Source: Spirosoma oryzae (GTDB lineage Bacteria > Bacteroidota > Bacteroidia > Cytophagales > Spirosomataceae). From it: DNA of 64,000 nt. This document shows positions 34,716 through 43,575 of the stretch, piece by piece. Location of the stretch: assembly GCF_003002825.1 (NCBI RefSeq), contig NZ_PVTE01000012.1:141037-205036 (forward strand). The letters run 5' to 3'. Every line of letters starts with the position of its first letter. Position 1 is the stretch's first letter. The notes beneath the pieces were generated by a model. It worked only from the letters and a program-made list of their open reading frames with translations, ran no database searches and was not told the DNA's origin. A program made the translations under genes and the position numbers.

Positions 34716-35687
34716 ATGAAAGCCATCCAATTTGACCGATTCGGTCAGCCAGCCGATATTCTGAAGTCCGTCGAGGTAGCGATGCCCGAACCAGCCGCCG
34801 GCCATGTACGCGTACGCGTGCTCGCCAGCCCGATCAATCCGTCCGATCTCATGTTTGTCCAGAACCGGTATGGCATCCGCCCCCAGCTCCCGTCACCGGC
34901 GGGTTTCGAGGGCATGGGTGTCATCGACGCGGTTGGCGAAGGGGCCAATTTACCCATCGGTATCCGGGTCAGTTTCACCGGGCTTGGCAGTTGGGGCGAA
35001 TACGTTGTCGTACATCACAAAGCCGTCATCCCGGTACCCGACGCCATGACCGACGCTATTGCCGCTCAGCTATTCGTCAATCCGTTCACGGCTTACGCCA
35101 TGGTGCAGGATTCGGGCGTACCGGAAGGGGGCTGGCTGATGCTGACGGCAGCGGGTTCGGCCTTTGGTAAGCTGGTCATTCAGCTGTGCGTCAAGCGCGG
35201 GATAAAAACCATCGGCACGGTCCGACGGAACGATCTCAACGACGAACTGACCAAACTGGGCCTAACCGAAATCATCAATACGGAAACCGATGATATGGCT
35301 GCGCGCGTCCGGGAAATTACCGGTGGAACTGGTGTTCAATGCGTGCTGGATGCCGTAGGTGGCCAAACGGCCACGGATGCTGTTGCATGCCTTGGTAAAG
35401 GCGGCACCATGCTGGTCTATGGGTTGCTGAGTGCGGAGAATCCGTCGCTGAACGTAGGATTGATGATCTTCCGGGAACTGACGATAAAAGGGTTCTGGCT
35501 CTCCGACTGGATGCGTCGGGTGGATACGCAGGTCCGGCAGGAGGTGTCTAAAAACGTAATCGACTGGCTGACCACTGGTGAGGCCCAGCTACCCATTGAG
35601 GGCCGCTATACGCTCGATCAGATTGCGGAAGCCGTCGACCACGCGGATCGGCCCGGCCGGTGGGGTAAAATTCTGATTACGCCCTGA
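34716..35687 (+). CDS. MDR family NAD(P)H-dependent oxidoreductase, enoyl reductase-like
   Basis: The 323-residue medium-chain reductase has the substrate-side region SPINPSDLMFVQNRYGIRPQ with PAGFEGMGVI, the cofactor segment LTAAGSAFGKLVIQLCVKRG and the IKGFWLSDW region. No zinc ligands are seen, so it is a quinone oxidoreductase or trans-2-enoyl-CoA reductase (MECR) type enzyme. The absence of an operon partner prevents a more exact call. The ATG at 34716 (MKAIQFDRFGQP) is the usual family start. Confidence 0.82.
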   Translation: MKAIQFDRFGQPADILKSVEVAMPEPAAGHVRVRVLASPINPSDLMFVQNRYGIRPQLPSPAGFEGMGVIDAVGEGANLPIGIRVSFTGLGSWGEYVVVHHKAVIPVPDAMTDAIAAQLFVNPFTAYAMVQDSGVPEGGWLMLTAAGSAFGKLVIQLCVKRGIKTIGTVRRNDLNDELTKLGLTEIINTETDDMAARVREITGGTGVQCVLDAVGGQTATDAVACLGKGGTMLVYGLLSAENPSLNVGLMIFRELTIKGFWLSDWMRRVDTQVRQEVSKNVIDWLTTGEAQLPIEGRYTLDQIAEAVDHADRPGRWGKILITP

Positions 35688-35814
35688 TCTACCGAACTAT
35701 ACCGTTGATTTCGCGGGCTTGCTTATCTTTGGCAACAATAACCGGCAACGGGGCGCGTTTGTGCTATATTGACCGCCGGTCAACCTTTCTTTTTCATCAT
35801 CCCGATTCGTCTGT

Positions 35815-36525
35815 ATGCTCCTGCTTCAGGTTCCGGCCGTTGATTCCACGGCATCACTATCGGCCACGACGGCGGCTACTCAACCCCAACAGCTACAACT
35901 ACTCGATCTGGTTGCCAAAGGGGGCTGGGTCATGATTCCCATCGCGATTCTGTTTTTCTCCGCCCTCTACCTCATTTTCGAGCGTTTCTTCGTGATCCGG
36001 GCCCAGACAAAAGCCGACGACAACTTCGTCGACAATATCCGCGACATGGTTGCTCAGGGAAACATCAAATCGGCAGAGTCGTTCGCCAAAAACCAGCGTA
36101 CGGCGATGGGCCGGGTGTTCGAAAAAGCCATTGGCCGTATCGGGTCGCCCATTCGCGAAATAGAGAGTACCATCGAAACCGTTGGTCAGATCGAACTGTC
36201 GCGGCTGGAGCGCAACATGGGCTACCTGGGGGTCATCGCCGGTATCGCGCCGATGCTCGGCTTTATCGGTACCATCTCGGGGATCATCCGCATCTTCTAC
36301 GACATCTCGCTGACCGACAACATTAGCGTGGGTATCATCGCTGGTGGTCTGTATGAGAAGATGATTACGTCGGGAGCCGGTCTGATCGTCGGGGTTATCG
36401 CCTACTCGGGCTATCACCTACTGAATATGATGATCGAGCGCTTCACGCTGGCGCTGGAAATCAACGCCTTCTCGTTTATCGAAGTCCTCCAGAAGCCTAC
36501 CTCAGAACCGGCACGTGTGCGCTAA
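35815..36525 (+). CDS. exbB: MotA/TolQ/ExbB proton channel family protein
   Basis: The 236-residue inner-membrane protein has a first membrane helix near 35-58 (GGWVMIPIAILFFSALYLIF), a cytoplasmic loop with AMGRVFEKAIGRIGSPIREI, and the paired helices GYLGVIAGIAPMLGFIGTIS and GLYEKMITSGAGLIVGVIAY. It forms the proton channel that energises TonB-dependent transport with ExbD. A -7 box, TATCTTTG, is at 35724-35731. The next gene is exbD, after a 116-base spacer with a word-repeat hairpin. Confidence 0.92.
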   Translation: MLLLQVPAVDSTASLSATTAATQPQQLQLLDLVAKGGWVMIPIAILFFSALYLIFERFFVIRAQTKADDNFVDNIRDMVAQGNIKSAESFAKNQRTAMGRVFEKAIGRIGSPIREIESTIETVGQIELSRLERNMGYLGVIAGIAPMLGFIGTISGIIRIFYDISLTDNISVGIIAGGLYEKMITSGAGLIVGVIAYSGYHLLNMMIERFTLALEINAFSFIEVLQKPTSEPARVR

Positions 36526-36529
36526 AGCG

Positions 36530-36640
36530 CAGTTAACAGTATTCAGTTTACAGTTTTCGGTGGCTGCTGCGTGGCGCATTGACTGCTCATGGCTGGTAAC
36601 CCGTAACCCGTAAACCGTAAACCTAAAACCGTAAACCGAC
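36530..36640. repeat. Word-repeat hairpin between exbB and exbD
   Basis: The left arm uses variants of CAGTTTACAGTT (36541-36560 region). The right arm (36594-36640) uses GTAACCC and GTAAACC words: two GTAACCC copies, then several GTAAACC-like copies. The two sides are imperfectly complementary. The element fills the spacer inside the exbBD operon. Confidence 0.65.
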
Positions 36641-36641
36641 C

Positions 36642-37034
36642 ATGAAACTCCGCCGGAAAAACAAGTTTGCCGCCGAGGTAGCGACCTCATCGCTGAACGA
36701 CATCATGTTCTTCCTGCTGTTGTTCTTCCTCATCATCTCGACGGTTACCAACCCCAACGTCATCAAGCTGATGCTGCCCAAAGCGTCGTCGTCGCAGCAG
36801 CTCAGCAAGAAGCAGGTGACGCTGTCTGTCGACAACAACAAGCAGTATTTTATCGATAAGAAACCCGTCGATCCGGCGAATCTGGAGTTGGAGCTGAAGA
36901 CGATTATGGCGGGTATCGCCGAACCTACCGTTGTGGTACGTTTCGACAAAAGCCTGACCGTTCAGGATTTAGTCGATGTGTTACAGACGGGAGCCAAGCT
37001 AAACATCCGAATGGTAATGGCTACGTCGAAGTAG
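36642..37034 (+). CDS. exbD: ExbD/TolR biopolymer transport protein
   Basis: The 130-residue protein has a short cytoplasmic N-terminus (KLRRKNKFAAEVATSSLND), one membrane helix (IMFFLLLFFLIISTVTNPNV) and a periplasmic domain ending FDKSLTVQDLVDVLQTGAKL. The usual proton-carrying Asp of ExbD corresponds to the Asp in SLNDIMFFLL. It couples the ExbB proton channel to TonB, probably serving SusC-type receptors. Confidence 0.9.
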   Translation: MKLRRKNKFAAEVATSSLNDIMFFLLLFFLIISTVTNPNVIKLMLPKASSSQQLSKKQVTLSVDNNKQYFIDKKPVDPANLELELKTIMAGIAEPTVVVRFDKSLTVQDLVDVLQTGAKLNIRMVMATSK

Positions 37035-37060
37035 CCCTGCCAGGCGTTTTAGACTTTTTT

Positions 37061-37142
37061 TGTCCTCCCGACGCAGGAGGGATCTTCGCGAATAGCCAGG
37101 AAATTGCCTGCTACCGAAGATCCCTCCTGCGTCGGGAGGACA
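37061..37142. repeat. Perfect 28-bp inverted repeat downstream of exbD
   Basis: Arms 37061-37088 and 37115-37142 are exactly complementary, with a 26-base loop. Each arm also contains the small palindrome CCTCCCGACGCAGGAGG-type core. Flanking T-rich (37055-37061) and ATTTT (37143-37148) runs mean it could terminate both exbD and the convergent isomerase gene. Confidence 0.9.
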
Positions 37143-37186
37143 AATTTTAGCCATTACAGGCTGCGGTAGACAAACGACCGATTCAC

Positions 37187-38116
37187 CTACACAGAAGCAA
37201 TGAGCCGATTCATTTTGGCGAAGGCCGTTTTGGCGACGCTTTGCGCATCCTGCGCGTAGTATGACTTGTTGAACACTTCCAGCGATAAGACGATTGTCCG
37301 GCCGGACGATTTAATAGCGGTCAGCGCTTCCTTGATGGGGGCTACACCGTCGCCCGGAAAGATCCGATCGGCATCAACAATCGTTTCGCGGGGCATGCTG
37401 GCCGGGTAATCGTTGACGTGGAAGATCTCGATAGCCGGCTTCCCCACGAACGGCAGCATCGAAATACCCGATCCGCCTTTGTACAGGTGGTAGATATCGA
37501 GCAGCACCCGGGCTGCCGGGTGCCCGCTTTCAATCGCCACATACATCACATCGCTCAGTCGATTGAGGTTGCGGGCGAATCCCCACAGTTCCAGTTGCGG
37601 TACAACACCGAGTTGCACGCCCATGTCCAGAATAGCCCGATAGCGCTCGGCGATGAGCAGCAGTGACATGGTGGGAGCATCAGGCGTATGCGCACCGATG
37701 GGGGGCGTAGCGATACGCTTACAGCCAATTTCCGCGAGCTGCGCCATCTCCCGCTTGAGTTGATCGACACCTTTATTACGGGCCGTTGGCTCGTCAACGA
37801 TCCAGGGCGCAAAGCCAATCGCGTTTTCTACCCGCAGGCCAAGGTCACTGATGCGCCGGCGCGTTTCAGCCGTGCTGTTTGTCTTCAGATAGTCCTGAAA
37901 CGAGTCGATCCAGATTTCGACCGATCGGAAGCCTGCCTTTGCCGCTGTTTCCAACTCACCGACAAACCCTAATTTGTGCCCCCGGATGGTGCTCATGTTC
38001 AGGCAGGGCACGAACGCGGGCGGGGCTGCAGCGGGCAAGGCGTGAAGCGAAGTAGAAGGTGTTGTCAGGAGACCGCCGGCAGCAGCCAGCGTAGTTAGGG
38101 CATCACGGCGAATCAT
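37187..38116 (-). CDS. Sugar phosphate isomerase/epimerase (xylose-isomerase-like TIM barrel), exported
   Basis: The 309-residue protein has an N-terminus with RRDALTTLAAAGGLLTTPST, a short Tat-like signal. The barrel follows, with likely metal ligands in VPQLELWGF (Glu), ARVLLDIYHLYKGG (Asp/His), EIFHVNDYP (His) and IVLSLEVFN (Glu). The substrate is unknown; relatives act on sugars or inositol-type compounds. The ATG at 38116 is partly buried in a perfect 16-bp hairpin (38115-38155) formed with the space after the upstream gene. Confidence 0.82.
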   Translation of the reverse strand: MIRRDALTTLAAAGGLLTTPSTSLHALPAAAPPAFVPCLNMSTIRGHKLGFVGELETAAKAGFRSVEIWIDSFQDYLKTNSTAETRRRISDLGLRVENAIGFAPWIVDEPTARNKGVDQLKREMAQLAEIGCKRIATPPIGAHTPDAPTMSLLLIAERYRAILDMGVQLGVVPQLELWGFARNLNRLSDVMYVAIESGHPAARVLLDIYHLYKGGSGISMLPFVGKPAIEIFHVNDYPASMPRETIVDADRIFPGDGVAPIKEALTAIKSSGRTIVLSLEVFNKSYYAQDAQSVAKTAFAKMNRLIASV

Positions 38117-38155
38117 TCTGTGCTGACGACGGGACGATGGTCGTCAGCACAGAAT
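38115..38155 (-). promoter_or_regulatory. Perfect 16-bp hairpin covering the start of the isomerase gene
   Basis: Arms 38115-38130 and 38140-38155 pair completely around a 9-base loop. On the minus-strand mRNA the stem ends with the A and U of the isomerase AUG, so the ribosome site would be closed. There is no T-run, which argues against a simple terminator. Confidence 0.75.
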
Positions 38156-38177
38156 GCCGGACAGCTCGGGTTTCTAC

Positions 38178-39821
38178 TCACATCAGCGGTTCTTCGACAT
38201 CGGTGTCGAATACGCCTGTCAGCACCTTGCCCTGCCGTTTAACCTGTACCCAGATACGATATCGGCCCGCTTTGGGGAAGGAATACGGGAAGGAAACCAT
38301 GTTGTTGATTTTCATCTCGTGCGAAGGCATAGCCGCAGCCAACACCTTGTTTCGCTCCGTTTCGGGCAACGTCTTCAAATAGGCAACGTACCGGTCGATA
38401 CTATCCCGGAAAACATCAGCCTTGATGGACGGGGCGTAACGGGCCGTGTCGGCGATGCGTTTGACCAGCGACCCTTCGGCCGCCATCGAATATGTTCCGA
38501 CGGGGTGCAGGTGAATATACACCGAGCCGTCGTTGTGCAGAATAACGCCGTGACCGCTCATACCCAGGTAAGGCTCGATGGGCGTGGCCGTACCGTTGGC
38601 ATCGGCTAGTGCGAACTTAAGCACGTACGGTTTTCCCGTTTCGAGCACCGCACCCGGCTTATCCATCCAGAGCATACTCGATCCATCGGCCAGCGGCACC
38701 CGGTCGCCCGGTTTACCACAAACGATCATCGAATTATCGAGCCGGGCCATGGCGGGTTTGGCAGGCTTCGTACTAATCGCGTTGGTTACCAGCCAGCTGT
38801 CGTCGGGGTCGGTAACGGCTTTTACCGTCGTAATGGGCGTTTTTATGTCGACGGTATCGGTCAGCGTTTCGCTAAAACCACTTCTGTACACGACATCGGC
38901 AAAGAGCAGATACTTACCCGCCGGCAAACTGGGGAGCTGACTGTTGAACTGTAGCGAGTCTTGCCGAGTGGGGTGCAGATGGGCAAACGCATCGAGGCCC
39001 GGTACCCGCACCAGGAACGTGTGCATCAGCTTACCGTGGTCAGGAATCAGGAAATTCAGTTGCCGCCGGGTCGGGCTGTTGGGCATACTGAATCCAGTCG
39101 TATCGAGTCGTATCGCCAGTTCGGGACTTGCTGCGGACCCCGTAATCGTTGTCGTCAAGGTCGGCTTCTGGTACAGTTGCTCAGTCCGGTATACATCAGA
39201 CGTGTGGCTCCACCAGCTACGCCAGCCGGTCAGCAACAGTGTGACGACGACCAGACCGACACCCATACCCGCCAGTCGCCGACGCCGAAGTTTGGCGGGC
39301 GTAACCTGACCGGCAGTAAACACACCGTCGGCGTTACTGGCCCCAACGATCGTAACCAGCATGACAACCAGCAACAGGCCCATCGCAGCCAGACCGATAC
39401 CCGTCCCTGTCGGCATTTCGCGCAGAGCCGTCGCCACCGATACCACCGGTACAATCACCTGCTGATGTCCGTCGGGACCATCGATCGTCAGCTCGATACT
39501 TGACGAGCCTGACTCCATGAGCCAGATATCACCCTGATACGGTCCGTCGGCCGATTGCGTCAGGATGTCGTGCGTCGGTGCTCCTTTGTCTCCGGCAAAA
39601 AAGTAGATGGGCCGCGCCCCGATCGACGTCACCCGCCCCTGCTGCACAAAAACCGATATGTTGGCAACGCCCGGCACCACGTCAGGCGGTTGCACGCTAA
39701 TCAGCAGTCCGTATTTACCAACCTGCTTTTCGACAACGATACCGGCACTACCGATGTGCGCCCAGGCCGAACCGATCGACAGCAGGATGCAGACAAACGA
39801 AAGAATTGTAATCCGCTTCAT
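38178..39821 (-). CDS. Exported copper-protein-like membrane protein, PmoB-type architecture
   Basis: The 547-residue product has a signal peptide that should be cut after SAWA, leaving His22 as the mature N-terminus (HIGSAGIVVEK). A beta-rich domain (22-135), two membrane helices (about 141-161 and 184-200) and a long exported beta region follow. The exported part contains DHGKLMH (261-267), FAHLHP (279-284), YIHLHP (435-440) and ends with SFPKAGRYRIWVQVKRQGKV, as in YtkA/cupredoxin-like domains. Signal, beta domain, two helices, beta domain is the layout of PmoB/AmoB. It is 23 bases downstream of the PmoC-like gene. Function unknown; copper binding is inferred. The ATG at 39833 is an alternative start. 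Confidence 0.7.
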   Translation of the reverse strand: MKRITILSFVCILLSIGSAWAHIGSAGIVVEKQVGKYGLLISVQPPDVVPGVANISVFVQQGRVTSIGARPIYFFAGDKGAPTHDILTQSADGPYQGDIWLMESGSSSIELTIDGPDGHQQVIVPVVSVATALREMPTGTGIGLAAMGLLLVVMLVTIVGASNADGVFTAGQVTPAKLRRRRLAGMGVGLVVVTLLLTGWRSWWSHTSDVYRTEQLYQKPTLTTTITGSAASPELAIRLDTTGFSMPNSPTRRQLNFLIPDHGKLMHTFLVRVPGLDAFAHLHPTRQDSLQFNSQLPSLPAGKYLLFADVVYRSGFSETLTDTVDIKTPITTVKAVTDPDDSWLVTNAISTKPAKPAMARLDNSMIVCGKPGDRVPLADGSSMLWMDKPGAVLETGKPYVLKFALADANGTATPIEPYLGMSGHGVILHNDGSVYIHLHPVGTYSMAAEGSLVKRIADTARYAPSIKADVFRDSIDRYVAYLKTLPETERNKVLAAAMPSHEMKINNMVSFPYSFPKAGRYRIWVQVKRQGKVLTGVFDTDVEEPLM

Positions 39822-39844
39822 TATAAATACCATCAGTCAGTTCC

Positions 39845-41086
39845 TTACCGGACAATTCGCTTCATCCAGTTTCCCCATAGCAGGCCGATCCGTCCCGATA
39901 GCGTCGCGTACAGCAATGCCCAGGCGATGTTCGTCCAGAATACACTGGCCGACTGCATCCAGCGCGGATTGAAGGCGAAGCGGTATTGGTAGGTGGGATC
40001 GGCATCGTAGGGCCACATATACGACAGAAAAAATCCGTTCCGCGCGTAGGGCGACGTAGCCAGGAAGCCCCCAAACGGCCACTGTACGGCCAGGAATACC
40101 AGCAGAAACGCACCACCGTAGATCAGCGCCCGTTTCCAGTCGGCGAAGCGGCCCAGCGCATCCGGTAATTCAAAGCGATGCATCAGCCAGTCGACAGCCA
40201 GTGCCGGTACGATCAGCAGCAGCGGAAACATAAACGGCTGGTAGGTCGTAATCGGATTCAGCACCGGCCCTAACCGGGGTGTTGCCGGAAAGAACTGAAG
40301 CACCCAGCTTGGCACCACCAACACCAGCATATAAAGACCGGCAACCGTCGTAACCGGCCAGCGTAGTTTCAGCGCCCGCCCAATAGCCAGCAGAAACAAC
40401 GGAAAAATGATTGCCGCCGTGCTGTAGTAAGTCGACCGGTGCGATGCCAGCCGCCCCAACGATTCCGATGCCAGCGTGTAGACGATAGTCAGCAACAGTC
40501 CTGAAGCGAGCGCGACCAACCATTTCAGCCGGGTTAGCTGCACCGGATTGACAGCAGCCCCCTCGGCCAACCAGCGGTTTTGCAAGGCCAGTAAGCTAAC
40601 CACAGCGCCAAACTGAAGCGTCATGATACCAATCGCCAGCACCGTGTGCGGGGGCGTCAGAATCTGCACATCCAGTCCGTAGGTATTATGCCACCAATCG
40701 TCGAACGGTGCCGAGGTAAGCATAGTCAGCGCGCCCCACACGCAGAACATCGCCCCCAGCGGGCCGTAGAAAACACCCCAGAACGGCACGGCAGTGGCCC
40801 GACCCGGATGCTTCTTCGAGAATGTCATGCTCAGAATCTGGTAGGCCGAGAACAACCCGGCAATCACGGCCCCTACATAGATGACCAGGTGCGGGGGAGC
40901 CAGCAGACCGTCGCGGCCGATGCTCATGTGCCACATAATGTCCCAGAGCAGCCCAACGACAATACAAAAGGACGCAAATACAACAGCGTATAGGTAGAGC
41001 GGAATGGTTAGCTGAGCCTGCTCTGTGGCAGGACGCGCTACCGGCTGACGAACCGCTACAATGGGAGAGGGAATGGCCGATTGCAT
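39845..41086 (-). CDS. Polytopic membrane protein with duplicated PmoC/AmoC-like metal motif
   Basis: The 413-residue protein has about ten membrane helices and no signal peptide. Residues 49-66 read WDIMWHMSIGRDGLLAPPH, giving D49-x3-H53-x12-H66, which is the spacing of the copper ligands Asp156, His160 and His173 of particulate methane monooxygenase PmoC; WH-x4-RD-x4-P-x-H also recalls that family. A second copy at 129-147 (FDDWWHNTYGLDVQILTPPH) has D-x3-H-x13-H, so the unit is duplicated. No PmoA-like gene is adjacent. It is translated with the PmoB-like gene 23 bases downstream. Homology to copper monooxygenases is a hypothesis from motif and context. Confidence 0.65.
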   Translation of the reverse strand: MQSAIPSPIVAVRQPVARPATEQAQLTIPLYLYAVVFASFCIVVGLLWDIMWHMSIGRDGLLAPPHLVIYVGAVIAGLFSAYQILSMTFSKKHPGRATAVPFWGVFYGPLGAMFCVWGALTMLTSAPFDDWWHNTYGLDVQILTPPHTVLAIGIMTLQFGAVVSLLALQNRWLAEGAAVNPVQLTRLKWLVALASGLLLTIVYTLASESLGRLASHRSTYYSTAAIIFPLFLLAIGRALKLRWPVTTVAGLYMLVLVVPSWVLQFFPATPRLGPVLNPITTYQPFMFPLLLIVPALAVDWLMHRFELPDALGRFADWKRALIYGGAFLLVFLAVQWPFGGFLATSPYARNGFFLSYMWPYDADPTYQYRFAFNPRWMQSASVFWTNIAWALLYATLSGRIGLLWGNWMKRIVR

Positions 41087-41339
41087 GATTGGGTGTGTTT
41101 AAAATCGGTTTTAGCAGAAAGTTACGAAGAGTAACGCAAGGTTAGCCGTTTTTTTGATAAGTGGTTGACTGTCCGAGTCGTACAGCCTTGGTTATATCAA
41201 ATTCCCGATATGATCTCTCCCGGGTCCGCTGGCTAATTTTGACAAGATATTCAACACCAATCAGCCGAGGATGTCGACCGAACAAAATATGGTTTCGCTG
41301 ATTTATGGCGTTATTTGTCTGACCAACTACGCTTCTTCG

Positions 41340-41963
41340 ATGATTCTTCGGCAAATCGGCCTTTCTCCCGCTACCCGTCACTGGCTGGCAACGACATTAC
41401 TGCTGGGTATGAGCGTACTGCTAAACAGCTGCGTACCTGATTTTCTGCTGGCTGATCCGGACTGGGTAACCATCGAAGCGGGGGATCACGAACCGTTTCC
41501 CAAGCGTAAAACGGGCGTACTCGTTAGCCCCAGCGAAATTTCAGCGACCGTTACGTTCGACAGTACCTGCATCTATGATCTCAATTCGGTCGATAACCAG
41601 GACTGGAATAAAGTAATCGGACTGGGCTTCGTTGGGTCGAAAGATCAGGATTTGGGCGAAGCACCCCACCAGGTCGACGGAGCACGGGTGGGCTGGCGCT
41701 GGAGCCCGCAACGACAACGCATCGAACTCGGCGCGTATGTGTATGTGGGTGGTCAACGAACCATGTTCAAAGTGGCCGAAACCGCCATCAATCAACCAAC
41801 GAAACTGACGATCAAAATCGACTACGACCGCAAGGTGTATCAGGTACTGGGCGGTACGGCAATTCCCTTCACGCACGATAAAACATTTGCTTATAAAACA
41901 GGCTTGTACTTCGGCGGCACATACCCGGCTCCCCATAAAATCCGGGTCAAGATCGTCGACTAG
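41340..41963 (+). CDS. Lipoprotein of unknown function
   Basis: From the ATG at 41340 the product has 207 residues with a lipoprotein signal (HWLATTLLLGMSVLLNSC). The mature part is beta-rich (ISATVTFDSTCIYDLNSVDN, KLTIKIDYDRKVYQVLGGTA) and resembles lectin-like jelly-roll folds in its spacing, but no family is recognised. The gene ends 3 bases before endonuclease V and is probably co-transcribed with it. Confidence 0.7.
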   Translation: MILRQIGLSPATRHWLATTLLLGMSVLLNSCVPDFLLADPDWVTIEAGDHEPFPKRKTGVLVSPSEISATVTFDSTCIYDLNSVDNQDWNKVIGLGFVGSKDQDLGEAPHQVDGARVGWRWSPQRQRIELGAYVYVGGQRTMFKVAETAINQPTKLTIKIDYDRKVYQVLGGTAIPFTHDKTFAYKTGLYFGGTYPAPHKIRVKIVD

Positions 41964-41966
41964 CCT

Positions 41967-42647
41967 ATGGCTGAGTACATCCCATTGCATAACTGGAATC
42001 TGTCGGCGACGGAAGCGGTAGCCCTACAGCAGCAACTCCGCCATCAGATCCGCATCGAACCCCTGACCAGCCAACCCAAAACCATTGCCGGCTGCGACAT
42101 ATCCTTTAATAAGTTCGAAGAAACCGTGTATGCGGGCATCGTTGTGTTACGGCTCGACACGCTGGAAACCATCGATCAATCGGGCGTCATCAGCAAAGCG
42201 ACGTTTCCGTACATACCGGGTCTGTTATCGTTCCGGGAAATTCCCGCTCTGCTCGACGCGTGGCAGCAATTGCAGACTGTGCCAGATGTGGTGATGTTCG
42301 ACGGTCACGGTACAGCCCACCCCCGCCGGATCGGTATTGCGTCGCATGGTGGGCTGTTTCTAAATCGTCCGACGTTTGGCTGTGGTAAATCAGTATTGGT
42401 TGGCAAGTACGATGAACCGGCCCCCGAACGTGGTTCATGGTCGCCGATGCGCCATCATAACGACATCATCGGAGCAGCACTTCGGACAAAAAATAAAGTA
42501 AACCCCGTCTACGTATCGCCCGGCCATCTGATCGACCTCGATACGGCAATCGACCTGACCCTGCGTTGTGACGGCGGCTACCGTATTCCGGAACCCACCC
42601 GCCGGGCGCATAACCTGGTCAATGCACTGCGCCGGGGTGAAGCCTGA
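41967..42647 (+). CDS. nfi: Endonuclease V
   Basis: The 226-residue protein has the active-site Asp in IAGCDISFNKFEETVYAGIV, the YIPGLLSFREIPALL motif with its glutamate, MFDGHGTAHPRRIGIASHGG with the second Asp, and SVLVGKYDEPAPERGSW. It cuts the second phosphodiester bond 3' of deoxyinosine for repair of deaminated adenine. Confidence 0.95.
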   Translation: MAEYIPLHNWNLSATEAVALQQQLRHQIRIEPLTSQPKTIAGCDISFNKFEETVYAGIVVLRLDTLETIDQSGVISKATFPYIPGLLSFREIPALLDAWQQLQTVPDVVMFDGHGTAHPRRIGIASHGGLFLNRPTFGCGKSVLVGKYDEPAPERGSWSPMRHHNDIIGAALRTKNKVNPVYVSPGHLIDLDTAIDLTLRCDGGYRIPEPTRRAHNLVNALRRGEA

Positions 42648-42750
42648 GACCAGACCGTCTCAGACAGCTGGAAGCTATGGCGGTCGTAGGCCAACTACAG
42701 TTTACCGCAGGTCCGGTAGAATCCCACTTGCGCTCGCTTCTGACCGTACT

Positions 42751-43575
42751 ATGAACATATTACTTCGCTTTCTGCTGATCGGTGGCCTGCTCGTCGGCAC
42801 TCGTCAACATACCTTGGCCGGACGAGTCGATACAGTACTGGTCAACAGTGCTGCCATGCAGAAGTCGTTGAAATGCGTAGTCATTACGCCCGATCAGTAC
42901 AGCAGTGCGACAGCCAAGCACTACCCGGTCGTCTACGTCCTGCACGGACATGGCGGCAACTATAATAGCTGGATTAGTAAAGTCCCTGCATTGGCTAGTC
43001 TGTCCGACCGGTATCAGCAGATCATCGTGTGCCCGGACGGGGCTAATAGCTGGTATTTTGACAGCCCACTAAATCCGGCACTGCGTTACGAAACCTTCGT
43101 CGGCACCGAATTACCCGCTTATATCGACGCGACTTACCGCAGTATGCCCGACCGACAGCATCGGGCAATTACCGGCCTGTCGATGGGCGGACACGGCGCG
43201 CTATACCTGGCGATTCGCCACCGGGATACGTTCGGGCAAGCGGGTAGTCTCAGCGGGGGTGTCGACATTCGGCCGTTTCCCAACAACTGGAACATTAAGG
43301 ATGCACTTGGTGAGGAAGCTACCAATGCGGCCAACTGGGAGCGCAACACGGTTATCAACGTAGCTGACAGTCTGCGCAACGGCGAGCTACGATTGCTGAT
43401 CGAATGCGGCATCAGTGACTTCTTTATCGATGTGAACCGGGCGCTGCACCAAAAGCTTATGCAGCAGAAAATCGACCATGATTACGCCGAGCGGCCCGGT
43501 GCCCACACCTGGACCTACTGGGGCGGAAACATCGAAAATCACCTGCTGTTTTTTCAGAAAGGATTTGCGCAGTAG
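42751..43575 (+). CDS. Exported esterase, feruloyl esterase/EstD-like alpha/beta hydrolase
   Basis: The 274-residue product has a signal peptide (NILLRFLLIGGLLVGTRQHT), the oxyanion region YPVVYVLHGHGGNYNSW, the nucleophile elbow AITGLSMGGHGALYLA with the serine, an acid in LLIECGISDFFIDVN and the catalytic histidine in GAHTWTYWGGNIENH. It probably cleaves carbohydrate-linked esters or S-acyl glutathione-like thioesters in the periplasm. The ATG at 42751 gives a clean signal peptide. Confidence 0.88.
   Translation: MNILLRFLLIGGLLVGTRQHTLAGRVDTVLVNSAAMQKSLKCVVITPDQYSSATAKHYPVVYVLHGHGGNYNSWISKVPALASLSDRYQQIIVCPDGANSWYFDSPLNPALRYETFVGTELPAYIDATYRSMPDRQHRAITGLSMGGHGALYLAIRHRDTFGQAGSLSGGVDIRPFPNNWNIKDALGEEATNAANWERNTVINVADSLRNGELRLLIECGISDFFIDVNRALHQKLMQQKIDHDYAERPGAHTWTYWGGNIENHLLFFQKGFAQ

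Noticed and set aside
38178..41086. Full particulate methane or ammonia monooxygenase operon
   Set aside because: There is no PmoA/AmoA-type gene and the order and sizes differ from pmoCAB. Only motif and architecture resemblance is claimed for the two genes.
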